Below are positions 10,759-21,612 of a stretch of DNA of 64,000 nucleotides, piece by piece; the stretch's first letter is position 1, and each line of letters opens with the position of its first letter. Source of the DNA: Orychophragmus violaceus (taxonomy: Eukaryota; Streptophyta; Magnoliopsida; Brassicales; Brassicaceae); contig CM058231.1 of NCBI GenBank assembly GCA_030180135.1, positions 32,367,034-32,431,033 on the forward strand. The letters are read 5' to 3'. Under the pieces are notes generated by a model. It did not search any database. It saw only the letters and a list, made by a program, of their open reading frames with translations, and had not been told where the DNA came from. The translations under genes were made by a program, and so were the position numbers.

Positions 10759-12295
10759 TTAAAAGTACTCCTTTATACTTGCCGAAATCCAGGATCGCGG
10801 TAAAGCTTTGCCTTTCATGGACTCAAGCTCGTAGACTCCCGGCTTGACAACTTTCGTGACTTTGTAGGGTCCTTCCCATTTCTCCCCAAGTTTGCCTGCT
10901 CTCCACTCTTTAGTGTTTTCGTAAACTTTGCGGAGGACGTAGTCACCGACTTGGAAGTGTCACTCCTTGACTTTCTGGTTGTAGTATCGAGCTGCGAGCT
11001 GTTGGTAGTTTTGAATTCTGAGTAGGGCTCGATCCCGCTCCTCTTCTAAGGTATCGAGAGCTTGGATTAGCATTTTTTCATTGATCTCGGTATGATGCGG
11101 CATGAGAGACCGGCAGAGAGTGTAAATGTTAGCTTCTGCTGGTACCATTGCTTCTACGCCAACGGCTAAGGAGAATGGGGTGGCTCCTGTTGCGCTGCGG
11201 GGTGTCGTTCTATGCGACCAGAGGACGCCGTCTAGCTCGTCTGCCCAAACTCCTTTTTTGCTCTCAAGGCGCTTCTTGATGCCGGAGATGATGGTTTTAT
11301 TCGTAGCTTCGGCTTGGCCGTTTCCCTGAGGATACCGTGGTGTCGACTTGCTAAGACGTATATCCCACTTCTTGCAGAACCCTTCGAATACTTTTGAGGT
11401 GAATTGCGATGATCTCGTAAGGCAGCCCGAAACGACATATTATGTATTTCCAGACGAAATTTTGGACCTGGACATCGTGGATCGCGACGTAAGCCTTGGC
11501 CTCTACCCACTTTGTGAAGTAGTCGGTCATGATGAGTAGAAAACGTCTTTGATTGGATAACGGTAATGGTCCAACGATATCCATTGCCCATCTCATGAAT
11601 GGATAAGCTGCGGTTGATGTCGTAAGCAGTTCTGTAGGTCGATGTATGAATGGCGCATGTCGCTGACATTTTTCACACTTGTTGGAATAGGTCTCGCAAT
11701 CGGTTGTCATAGTCGGCCAATAGTGACCGTTCAGCTTGATTTTGAGGGCGAGAGACCTGCCTCCGGAGTGGTTGCCGCATGCTCCAGAGTGCGTCTCTTC
11801 GAGAACTCGACTTACTTCGTCTCCGTGTATGCATCTGAGGAGGGTTTTATTAGCAGAGTATTTATAAAGGATACCGTTATGTATAGTGTATCGTGCACTC
11901 TTGACTTTAAGTCGTCGCGCTTCCCATTTGTCTTCTGGAAGCTTTCCTTCTGTCAAGTATGCTCTTATTGGAAGTCGCCAATCCTCATTGTCGTCAGTTA
12001 GAAAAGCAATGAGGTCGGTGTTCTTTGCCTGAATGTTACAGCACATATCGTCCTCGCCACTCTGGATCGTTTCGTCAGGTTCTTCTTGATCACTTTCGGA
12101 GGGCGGAATGCTTGGTTCGTGGATCATTTCTACCGGGATCCGTCGGCAGAGATCGGGATTTGATGCCAGCGACGCGAGTGCGTCTGCTGGGGCATTTTCT
12201 TTCCTTGGTATCTGGACAATGCCGAAGAATTCGAAGGAACTAGTGAGCTCTAATGCCGTCTTTCGGTAAGCCTGCATCCGCTCATTTTTAGCTTC
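10759..12295 (-). pseudogene. Tat pol, end of second RNase H and integrase (lesioned)
   Basis: The enzyme would insert retrotransposon cDNA into chromosomes. The N-terminal part finishes the archaeal-type RNase H (ADALASLA, about 12190). Next comes the integrase zinc-binding region (H..H with CEKCQRH, about 11680-11660) and the start of the DDE core (MDIVGPLPLS; first catalytic D near 11580). After LPYEII (about 11410) the expected second catalytic D block is missing: a small deletion removes it and shifts the frame. The downstream core and C-terminus (MVPAEANIYTLCRSL; GDYVLRKVYENT) continue in another frame, with a further stop at 10957-10959. The domain ends at 10759. Clearly inactive. Confidence 0.9.
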
Positions 12296-13195
12296 CTAGT
12301 CTCCATAGATTTGGTTTGCTACAAGCATGGAGTCACAATGGGTGAATAGATGTCGTACTCCGATTTCTCTGGCTAGTCTGAGGCCGGCTAACAGAGCTTC
12401 ATACTCGGCTGTGTTGTTAGATGCCGTGAAACCCAGCTTGAATGACTGTTCTAGTATTTCGCCGGTCGGTGATATGAGGCGTATCCCTATCCCGGCTCCT
12501 TTTTTCGATGAAGCCCCGTCGACGAACAGCTTCCAATTTTTGTCTTCTATCTCGGTGCCGACATCCAATTCAGGTGATAATTCGACAAGGAAATCAGCTA
12601 TTACCTGTGACTTGGCGGTTGTCCTGTTTCTGTATTCGATGTCGTACTCGCTTAGCTCTATCGCCCATTTGGCCAGGCGACCAGATTGCCCTGGACTATG
12701 CAAGATTGTCCGGAGAGGCTGGCTACTTAATACAGCGATTGGATGCGACTGAAAATTGGGTCGTAGCTTTCGTGCTGAGATAACGACCGTGAAGGACAGT
12801 TTCTCCATTGCGGGGTATCTGGTCTCGGCTCCGTTCATTGTTTTGCTTACGTAGAAGATCGGCTTCTGTTCACCTCGATCTTCCCGAACTAGTACGCCAC
12901 TGACTGCCGTTGTTGAGACGGCGATGTAGAGCAATAGTGTCTCACCGTTTTCTGGTTTAGACAATATTGGTGGGTTTGACAAGTAATCCTTGAGCTGTAT
13001 GAATGCCTCCTGACACTTATCGTCCCACACGAATCTTTTGTTTCCCCTTAGGAGCTCGTAAAAAGGCAGACACTTATCCGTTGATCGGGATATGAATCTA
13101 TTCAAGGCGGCTATGCGGCCAGTGAGGCGCTGTACCTCTCGTGTGTTCCTAGGAGATGGCAAGTCGATTATGGCCGTGATCTGCTTTGGATTAGC
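12296..13195 (-). pseudogene. Tat pol, connection region and dual RNase H
   Basis: This open stretch lies between in-frame stops at 13196-13198 and 12296-12298. It first shows the Ty3/gypsy-type RNase H region (LLRGNKRFVWDDKCQEAF, then LLYIAVSTTAVSGVLVRE) and then a second, archaeal-type RNase H (KLFVDGASSKKGAGIGI, NTAEYEALLAGL, HCDSMLVANQ) with its conserved acidic residues D, E and D. Two RNase H domains in tandem are characteristic of Tat-lineage elements. Both flanking stops can be explained by single-base changes in a once continuous polyprotein. Confidence 0.9.
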
Positions 13196-14668
13196 TTATA
13201 TTCCTCTTTGAGTTACCACGTACCCAAGGAACTCTCCTGATGTTACTCCGAACGTACACTTGGTTGGATTGATCTTCATTCCATACCGGTTAAGGATGTT
13301 AAAACATTCCTTTAAATGGCCGACGTGCTGAGAGGCAAACAAAGATTTGACTAGCATGTCGTCGATATAAACCTCCATTGTGGTGCCGAGTTGGCCTGCA
13401 AACATCCGATTGACCAGCCGCTGGTAGGTGGCACCGGCGTTTTTGAGACCAAAGAGCATAACCTTATAGTAATACGTACCTCGTTCAGTGATGAATGCCG
13501 TCTTTTCTCTGTCATCCGGGTTCATGAGGATTTGATTATATCCCGAGAACGCATCCATGAATGATAGCAGTTCGTTTCCGGCTGTTTCTTCAACAAGTCG
13601 GTCGATATGTGGCAGAGGGAAACTATCCTTTGGGCAGGCTTTATTGAGATCTGTGAAATCAACACATACTCTCCACTTCCCGTTTTTCTTTTTCACGATC
13701 ACTGGATTAGCCAACCAATCGGGATATTTGACTTCTTGGATTGAACCAGCTTCAAGTAACTTCTCTACTTCATCGTTGACCGCTATAGCCCTTTCAGGGC
13801 CGGGCTTTCGCCTCTTCTGCTTAACTGGTTTGTAAGTCGGATCGACATTTAGCTCGTGAGTTGTGATGGTTGGATTGATACCCTGCATGTCCTTCATTGT
13901 CCACGCAAACGTTGTAACGTTTTGCTGCAGGAAGGCGATCAATTCCTTTTTGATGTCTTCTGGCAGTTCTGCACCAATCCCTACACACTTGCTTGCGTCG
14001 GAGTCGTCGATGATGACTTGCTGGATCAGTTCTTTCTCAGGACCTTTTCTTCCGTGTTCCGTGTTGATCATGCACGAAGGCACTCTGATCATGTGCTCTC
14101 TTGCAAAACACGACCGGCTTGCGCTTTGGCATCCCTTGACTGTTTGAATTCCTTTAGGTGTCGGGAATTTCAGACACTGATGGTATGTTGAAGACACCGC
14201 CTTCATATTGTATAGCCACGGAGTTCCGAGGATGATGTTATAGATGGTTGGTTTGTCAATGACATGAAACCTCACCAATCTGTTAATCCCTCCTGCGTAA
14301 ACTGGCAACTTGATCGTTCCGATTGTGTATGTCGTCTCGCTTGTGAAACCGGTGAGCGGCTTGGCTTTCTGCTTAATATCCTCCTCCTTAATTTCCATCT
14401 TTTTGAGTGTATCCATGAAAATCAAGTCTATTGAGCTTCCGGTGTCCACCAGTATTCGAGATACTTGGCAGCTTCCGATTAATAGCTCTACTACTAGCGG
14501 GTCGTTATGGGGGTAGTGAGTCCCATAGAGGTCTTGGTCGTTAAAGGTGACGGGGGGATCATCTGACAGGATTGGCTGGGGCGCCTTTTGTGCAGCTAAC
14601 GCAAGGCGTTCGTAGACCTTTATTGACCGGACCGAATCGTTTACGGAGATTAGACCGCCCATGATCAT
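13196..14668 (-). pseudogene. Tat pol, aspartic protease and reverse transcriptase
   Basis: The open frame starts near the end of gag in a different frame (pol is +1 relative to gag). The protease active site is LVDTGSSIDLIF (about 14450). The reverse transcriptase follows with NPVIVKKKNGKWRVCVDFTD, KDSFPLPHIDRLV, FMDAFSGYNQI and the catalytic YIDD box (about 13365). It ends at TAA 13196-13198, after VTQRGI, where the family continues without a stop. Protease and RT catalytic residues look intact. Within the element it would make and process the replication proteins; the stop now separates it from RNase H and integrase. Confidence 0.92.
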
Positions 14669-14702
14669 GTTGATTAATTCTTCCGACGGTTTTGGGGGTT
14701 TC

Positions 14703-16533
14703 CTATTCGTCTTCTCCCTCTTCTTCTTCTCGATTGCGTTTCAAAGCTATGCTTTTGATACGCCGTGGTGGTTTATCCTGCTTGGGAGCTTGTCCGTCGG
14801 CTTTGTCCTCCTTCTGTTGCCCCGACTCCTCCTTTTTCAACCTCTCAATGGCCGCCTTGATTTCTTCATCCGAAAGTCGGGAATAGAGTGCATTTCTGAG
14901 ATTCCGACATTCAGCCGTGTCGTGCGACGTAGCTTGATGGTACTCGCAGTACTTGTCCCCCGTTGCTTGTTGTGCCTTCTTTGCTTCTTTGTTTCGCTTA
15001 TTCCACGGTTTTGATGACCGGGATTTGTCGGAGCTATCGACAACCATTGTTTTGGCGCCTTTTTCGTAATGCTGTCTAGGTTCTCTCTCTTCCTTCTTAT
15101 ATGCTTGCTTGCCGGAACCGAACCTTTTTGCTAACGCGACCTTTTTCTCTTCTAATTCCACGAATTTATTCGCTCGATGGAGTGCATCTTCGATGGTTAA
15201 TGGCGGGTTGACGACTAGATCCTGATAAAAGGGCGACTCATACCAGACAGCATTTGTTAAGGCCGCGATAGTGAACTTATCTGGTGCCTCAGCTCGTGTC
15301 ATCACTGCCCTGAACCTTTCTACGAAGTCCTTCAAAGTTTCCTTCTTTTCTTGCGTCATTAACATCAACGCGCTTAGCGAAGTTTCCTTCCGTACGTAGG
15401 CGAAGTGATGCCTTACGAATTCCCATGTGAGGTCGGAGAAACTATCGATTGATTTGGATGGGAGTCGGGAGAACCAGTTTAGTGCGTCCCCTTCCAGGGT
15501 TTCGGCGAACAGTTGACAGAAACCGATGTCAGGCTCCCTGCTTGATGAAAACCGCGCCTTTGCTGCCATGATTTTGAATGTCGTAAGATGGGTCGCTGGA
15601 TCTTTTGTGCCATCGTACATTGGTAACTTGAGCTTCTCCCTTTGCCTGATGTACGTGTTTGTGATGCGCGAGGTGAAGGGTGTCCTTTGAGTCTCTTCGA
15701 TGATTCGGTCGATCTCGGGTGCAGATCCCTTAACGCCATGGACTTCTCCTTTTAGTTCTTTCAGGGTGTCTCTGAGCTCGGTCAATTTTTTCTCGACATG
15801 GTTGCGACTTGCTCCGCGAATAGACGCTCCATGAGTTTTCTCGTGCGACATACTTCGCTCATGGCGATAGTTATCACGGTGCGAGTCATTCTCATGTCGC
15901 GAATTTCGTCTGTGGTTCATGCCCCGTGTCTGGTGATTGGTACGTTCCTCCTTGTCGGTTGAGTACCTCTCATCGATCCAGTCGTCCTGCCTCCGACTTC
16001 CGCTCCGTTTAGGTCCTTCAGACCCTTCCTTCCGATGTGAGCTACGTTCGTGAGTATCCTCTTTATTGCGTTCTTTGCGCGGATTGCTTCTGGATTCGCT
16101 GCTTCGGCTTTGTTCATGGTGGCTCTCCTCGGATGTGTCATAGACCAGTCGTCTGGCGACTTTGTCTTTCACCTTCGGAGGCACCTCTTTCTTGTACTTT
16201 CTAGACTGTTGGTCCGAACGGATCTTTGCTTGCTCCGTTTGCAGTAGATCGATTTTTTTCTGAGAACGTTTTGATCAAATCGTTCTGCGACTCGATCTTG
16301 GCCATCAGAGTAGCTAAGACTTTGTCTTGCTCGATTTGAGCTGCTGTTTCGCTGAGTGACGGGACATGTTTTCCGTCATCTTGAGCTTTCTTTGGCTTAC
16401 TGGCGTCACGCGGCTGCTGGCCGTCATGCGCTGTATCGTCCTCGTGATCACTTTGGTCGTAATCACTTGCTTCATGATCGCTTAGGTCAACCCTAGGGTT
16501 TTCCGGATCGATTTCCTTTCGGTTTCCTGACAT
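14703..16533 (-). pseudogene. Tat gag, one homopolymer frameshift
   Basis: Structural protein of the Tat particle. The start codon at 16531-16533 opens MSGNRKEIDPENPRVDLSD, an acidic N-terminus. A T7 run at 16253-16259 (A7 on the coding strand) carries a frame change; after it the reading continues with the RRLVYDTSEESHHEQ segment and a very charged Arg/Ser/His-rich linker. The retrotransposon gag domain follows (KLPMYDGTKDPATHLTTF, GDALNWFSRLP, ALMLMTQEKKETLKDFVERF) and a C-terminal CEYHQATSHDTAECRNLR zinc-binding-like motif. The stop is at 14703-14705, and pol continues in another frame with no gap. The frameshift could also be an assembly error, since it is in a homopolymer. Confidence 0.9.
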
Positions 16534-16558
16534 CTCGTTCAGAAATTTCTCTTAGAAA

Positions 16559-16576
16559 TCCCCACAGTCGGCGCCA
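16559..16576 (-). other. Primer-binding site of the Tat element
   Basis: The minus strand reads TGGCGCCGACTGTGGGGA, two bases inside the 5' LTR. The first eight bases match the complement of the tRNA-Asp 3' end used by Tat and Athila elements; the rest fits less well, so the exact tRNA is uncertain. Confidence 0.8.
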
Positions 16577-16578
16577 AT

Positions 16579-17117
16579 TGTAAGATCGTAACTCGGTCTA
16601 TCCAAAGATAGCAAGAGTTTTAGGTTTGAAATTAGGGATTCTAAAAGAAGAATTAGTGAACACGGTGAGAATTAGGAAATTAGGGTTTATAAGCCGGCGT
16701 TTCCGAGATGGAAGCCGGTAAAAAGAGGGTACTAAAGTCGCCGGAGAGAAATTAGGTTTTAAGTCGATTCTAAGATCTCTCAGCGAAAAGTATTATGAAA
16801 AGCGTGAATCTTTATTGATTTGTGTAGTTCCCTTTTATAGGGTTACAAGTCAATTTAACGTAAAAGGAAAATAAGAGATAATTACGAATATTTCCTAATA
16901 ACTCGGTTTTATCTTGATATGGAATATTTCCTTTTTCCAACTTACTCGCGCGGCGCCTTGGACCCGACACCTTCGGAACCCTAATGTAAGCCGGCTATCC
17001 CGAGTTTGGTTTAACCTAAGTTTTACCGCATTGGGCTTTATTACCGACTTTCCATTCTGGGCCGACCTAAACTCATGAATAGGCCTTCTTAGGAAAGTGC
17101 TAATCTTGACTCTAACA
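16579..17117 (-). repeat. 5' LTR of the Tat element
   Basis: 539 bp, partner of 5927-6465, same length and ends. On the element's strand it begins TGTTAGAGTC and ends GATCTTACA. It would hold the promoter for the gag-pol RNA. Confidence 0.95.
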
Positions 17118-17155
17118 GCAATAGCTGATGCATGACCCAAGAAAGCACTAAACAT
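17118..17155 (-). pseudogene. First part of the host-like exon interrupted by the Tat element
   Basis: The ATG at 17153-17155 begins MFSAFLGHASAIA, reading straight into the GCAAT target duplication. The continuation is at 5921-5865. Upstream there is a TATAAAA on the minus strand (17242-17236), about 80 bp before the ATG, consistent with a promoter. I do not recognise the protein. The alternative is a chance open frame. Confidence 0.4.
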
Positions 17156-17235
17156 GGTATCTTAGAGGAAAGAAAGAAGCAATGATATAGAACGAAATTT
17201 CTTTTTCTTTGGGTTTCAATAACTGGAAGAGAAGA

Positions 17236-17242
17236 TTTTATA
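17236..17242 (-). promoter_or_regulatory. TATA box candidate of the interrupted gene
   Basis: The minus strand reads TATAAAA, about 80 bp upstream of the ATG at 17155, with a pyrimidine-rich stretch between. Position is right for a plant core promoter, but a 7-bp match alone is weak. Confidence 0.35.
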
Positions 17243-17340
17243 AGGACCAAGAGAGTGGTTGTGTGGGTGTAAAATTGGGGAATTTTCTGTTAACCTATAT
17301 TACATTATCTATTTATTTAACGTGTAGTTTGGCTGGACCA

Positions 17341-18117
17341 TTTTTTTTTTTGTCAACTGAAACATTTTATTAAAGCTCAATGGGCTAGCAAACATTACAA
17401 GAAAATAAAACAAGTACGAAGTTATGAGAATCCATAACGGGCCGACAATGGGCCACGTCTCCGTTCCAATCAGCTCGAGAGGAGGGAGATTGCGCCACGT
17501 GGAGGGGATAAAGGAACAAAAGTCCCCACCACCGCCAAACCGTCATGCAGCTCCGACGCCGGAGATGTTTTGCGGAATTGCCAGGGCCGGAGGATAAACT
17601 AGGTACAAGCTTTTTCCCTTGACGATCCGTCTCCCACCGAAGGATATGCTAGACTATACCGAAGAAGAATCAAAGTCCAGCTTCAAGCGTCGTCGAGAAA
17701 CGCTCAGATCTATGGAGATCTGACGCCAGCGGAACCATCAAGAGAACCGCATATTATACTGTGACATCGTCGCGAAAACAAGCACAAACAGGTCTTCCGG
17801 ATATTGAAATCCAATCGATCTAGAGGAAACTCAAAGAAAAACGGTGTAAGCTAACAATAAAACACCGGAGATGACGATCGAGACTGGGAATAACCCGGGA
17901 GAAAACAAAACCGGCAAAACGGCCAGGACACCGAAATCCAGCACATCACTGGGAGTATAAACAAAACGAGAAGAAAAAAACTAAAACGAAATCACAACAA
18001 AAGTAACCCAGTCATCTGAAACGGTATAACACCGTCCGATGAACGGAACAGAAAGCACGAGAGTTCGACTTTTAGTGAGAGGTCAGAGAGGAGAGAGAAG
18101 AGGGTTTTTTTGTCTGC
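17341..18117 (-). mobile_element. Non-coding poly(A) retroposon (Sadhu-like), copy 1
   Basis: 777 bp with a poly(A) tail on the minus strand (T run at 17341-17351 followed by GTCAAC). It is flanked by GTTTGGCTGGACCA (17327-17340) and GTTTGGTTGGACCA (18118-18131), a 14-bp duplication with one mismatch. No open frame resembles a known protein. The 3' end, GGGC..TTGAC then poly(A), is shared with copies 2 and 3. Size, tail and lack of coding fit the Sadhu class of Brassicaceae, but the name is by resemblance only. Confidence 0.75.
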
Positions 18118-18899
18118 GTTTGGTTGGACCAATTTTGTTTGCCTTTTTCTTTCTCTTTAATATTTGGTTTATTATTATACTTTTCCAAAGTGATGTGTAC
18201 ACAATTTTAAAATAATAGGTGAATACCAATTATTTCGAATATACGATCATAATCTTATTTTTATTAAAAAAAATCTTCTTTCTCTCCTACCTCTCTCTTC
18301 CTCGTTCTTCACCTAATCGATTCCCGTTTTCGGCCATCGGCACTTCGCCGACAATCGGGTTACTTTTGATTTTTCTTTTTGGTTAGTGAATCCTTTTTCT
18401 TTGTCTTATATCGGGATGGATTCATTTTTTTGTAGTTTTGTTTCCCGGTTTTTGCCGGGTGCTCCGATCTAATCCCACGGTTCTCTATACCCATATCACC
18501 GCTCTTCTTTCGATCTTCCCTTCTTCGCCGATTATTCTCAGCTGTTGGTTCAATACCCTCTCGAGTTGATTCGGTCTGCTGGAGTATTAGGAAGGTTGTA
18601 ACGCCCCTTTCCCATTATCCGCTGACCGACGACCTGACCGGTCAACAATCAAACAAGAACATGACCAAGTCGAACCCGAGCAAGTCAAACAGAAAAGGTT
18701 TGTCACAAGACGAAGCCAAAGACAGATCGGTTTGAGACAAAGGCTCGCACTAACCCGTCTTTGACCCCGCTATCCTCACTTCCACGATACAAAGCTTTGC
18801 AACTTGTACCATTTCCATGAGTTGTGTTGGTTCGGACTAAACACAATATCAGGGAAACATATTCATTTCTGAGTAATCAAACGTTACGTACAACGTTTT

Positions 18900-19047
18900 C
18901 ATTAATGTCCACTTTTAACCCATTCAAGTCTGCTACCTTGGATTAGCGGATTGCTAATCCGTAGACGGCCCATATCTCATTAACGTCCACTTTTAACCCA
19001 TTCAAGTCTGCTACCTTGGATTAGCAGATTGCTAATCCGTAGACGGC
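18900..19047. repeat. 78-bp tandem duplication inside the solo LTR
   Basis: Two nearly identical units start at 18900 and 18978 (each CATTAA(T/C)GTCCACTTTTAA..). Each contains a small inverted motif GATTAGC..GATTGCTAATC. The corresponding place in the other two LTRs has a single unit. Confidence 0.85.
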
Positions 19048-19724
19048 ACACCAATCACACACTTTCCCATTTTCTTACTTTTCCAAGTATCTTTTATCAC
19101 ATCCCCGATCCGTCAGTTTAGAGCTAGTAGCTTACTAAACTCCCCGACGTCTCATTTTTCCTTTACTTAATTCATTTACTTTTCTTTAACGTAATTCAAC
19201 TCAAACCCGATATCGATTCATACATTATACGTTTGTTAGGTTTAAATCCATATTTTAACACCGTCTTAATTCACATACTTAGATCCATTCGATATCGTTC
19301 TTTACATAAGTATATATGCATATACGGCCCTATCATGCCACGACTATATGCATGCAACAATCAACGTCACTACCAACCTAACGGCACACAACAGGTTTAA
19401 TCCATTTAATTCTCACAACCCTAACATGCGTCTTAACCCTAATCAGTTTATCGTTAATCACCCAATTCAATTTTCATTCACAATCAAATCACATCCGGGT
19501 ATGCAAACCCTAACTCTACGGTTTCTCATTTTCCGTTCTATATGCTCCATCTACGGTGTTTGAGCCGACTCACCGTGATCGGTCGGAATGAACGGCACGG
19601 ATGCGGATACGACTCCCCGAGACCCCGAACTAAACCCGAACCTCCCGAACACCCGAATACAAACTCCGAAGCTTCCCGAACACCCGTATACAAACCGCAA
19701 ATCATAATCTGGCCGGAGTCAAAG

Positions 19725-19832
19725 CGTTGACCGGCGTTGACCATGGCGTTGACTTTGACCTCGGTTGACCGTTGACTTTGACCGTTGACTTTGACTTTGA
19801 CCATTGACCGAGCTTGAACCGGTTGACCCAAT
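19725..19832. promoter_or_regulatory. Dense array of W-box cores (TTGACC/T) in the LTR
   Basis: I count twelve TTGAC[C/T] cores within about 105 bp. The same array, with eight or more cores, recurs at about 35950-36030 and 42030-42105 in the two other LTRs. TTGAC[C/T] is the binding core of plant WRKY transcription factors. Whether these bind is not known; the array could also be a simple tandem expansion of GTTGACTTTGACC. Confidence 0.5.
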
Positions 19833-21612
19833 CTGAACCAACTGAACCACCTCAATCGAACCAAACCAGCTGAACCGGTCTAAATCGAACCGCCTAGGTT
19901 AAACCGGTTTAGGTCAAACCGTTGACCGGTTTAACCCACCGTTGACCAAGGCTTGACCAAGCCTAAACTAACCCAATTCTTGCACAAAACTGATGCTAAA
20001 CCACCCAAAGTGAACCGGCGGAGGAGAGAGACGACGGAGAAAGAATTCCGGCGACTTCTCCGGCGTTGACCGACGGTGGTCCGGCATTGGCCGGCCGGTT
20101 CACCCCCTTTTCTGGCGACTCAGGTGACGATCTACATATCAAACTGATCGGAAAGAGCAGATCTATGCATCAATGGCTTCAAAACGTCCAAATCTGATAA
20201 GGGATGAGAGAGATACACCAAAACTTCAACCGCATCAGATTTCCGGTCACTTTCCGGCAATCTCCGGCAACGGCGGTCCTGATTGGCTGGATGGCGGTCG
20301 TAGAGGAGAGAGAGAGGAGTCCACTGAGCTTTGCAGAAGTGGATTAGGGTTTATATTGAGGGAGTTATGATGTTTTTGGTGATGGAAGGTTTTAAGAACA
20401 CTTGAAGATGTTCTTGGTTCTCCTTTGAATCTTCAAAGGTTCCTAGCTTTTTCTGGGTTTCTTGGGATGAATTTAGAGATAAGGGAGAGCTCTGGTCGTT
20501 GGTGAGGCTAGAGAGAGAGTGGAATACACAAAAATAAGTTTTTTGTGTAAGAGGTGGATAAGTCTTCAAATGCCACCTCTTCATATTAGCTTGACACCTC
20601 AATAGGAGAGGCTGGAGACCTGGTGGTGAGACACATGTCTCTGGAGCTTCCCCTTATCCACAAAACTAAGCCCAAAAACCGGCCCAAGACCTTTCTAAAC
20701 TCATCTTGCAATTCTTCTCGGTTTCACGATCATTATTTTAGAAAATACTTCATTCTTCCCATAAATCTCAAAACCCCCAAAATCTGACTCTCCCTGATTT
20801 TAGATGAATTTAGCAACTTGAATCACTTCATTTGGAGTTTCCTAGCTCCGGTTATGAATTTCCGAAGTTTTCCCGGTTTTCTCTGTTTTCACTCCGATAA
20901 GCCGAAAACCCGTTTCTGCTCCGTTTCTTCCAATTCTAGTCTTGTAAATGTTCTTTATGTATTAAAACAAGAACATTTGGCCCGTCTCGGCTTCCGTCTC
21001 GAACTTTGGCAAAATTACGATTTTACCCATGGGTTTGGTAAAATTACAATTTTCCCCCTGTTGACATTTCTTCTGCCCGTTGACCATACTTTTGAAAACA
21101 GGGTATTACAAAGGTGGTGCTTGCTTCGTTGTGCCTTCTTTCTGCGGTGTTTATGGCTATTTCGTCGGATGCTTGTTTCCCCATCTCTCTCTTGGAGTAA
21201 TATCTTTTTCGCCACGGTGGTCATGGTGGTCAAGAACCAAATCCCTAGATGGGTTTGGTCGGCGTGAAGCTTCCTCGGAGCAGGAGAAGTTTTCTGGCGA
21301 ACTTTACAGGTGGTTTATAGATCTGCAGGAAAGAAGTGGCTCTTACAAGACCTGATACATCGGCACCGGTGATCAGCGACCCCTCCGCCGCCGATGATGC
21401 ATGATGGGAATTATCTTTGCATGCCACGTGTATTGCATTCAGATGACATAGAGACGTGTGTCGGCCTCTTCTTCTCTCGCGTTGTCGAGTTATTGTAGGC
21501 GTTCGGGCCCGTTAGTACTTTTTGGATCTTGTAATTGCATTTTCTTTTCTGTACTTCTGGCCCAGTGGGCCTTTCAATATACTAAAGTTGACAAAAAAAT
21601 AATAGGTGAATA

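Larger units (their letters stand above)
5927..17117 (-). mobile_element. Full-length Tat-lineage Ty3/gypsy retrotransposon
   Basis: Two 539-bp LTRs (5927-6465 and 16579-17117) in the same orientation begin TG and end CA. They are flanked by a 5-bp duplication GCAAT (5922-5926 and 17118-17122). Between them on the minus strand lie a primer-binding site, gag, protease, reverse transcriptase, two RNase H domains and integrase, then a tandem array and a spliced gene in the opposite direction. Dual RNase H plus an antisense ORF between pol and the 3' LTR are known marks of the Tat/Retand group. By hand alignment the LTRs differ at about 16 positions (roughly 97% identical), suggesting a fairly recent insertion. 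Coding lesions listed below make it non-autonomous now. Confidence 0.95.
18597..21110 (-). mobile_element. Solo LTR, same family as the 3.4-3.5 kb LTRs at 33800 and 39907
   Basis: It begins TGTAACGCCCC and ends GGGTATTACA, with a 5-bp duplication AAGGT on both sides (18592-18596 and 21111-21115). Long stretches match both LTRs of the element at 33800-43275, but about 1.1 kb corresponding to roughly 34100-35220 is missing here and replaced by a tandem duplication. Orientation is taken from the primer-binding site of the complete copy. No internal region remains, as after recombination between two LTRs. Confidence 0.88.
18226..21597 (+). mobile_element. Non-coding poly(A) retroposon (Sadhu-like), copy 2, split by a solo LTR
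   Basis: The outer ends carry a perfect 15-bp duplication AATAATAGGTGAATA (18211-18225 and 21598-21612). The 3' end is TAAAGTTGACAAAAAAA. Subtracting the solo LTR and one copy of its duplication leaves about 853 bp, close to copies 1 and 3. The 5' part (18226-18596) is T/C-rich and GC-richer than its surroundings; the 3' part (21111-21597) continues it. No protein family is recognised. Confidence 0.8.
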
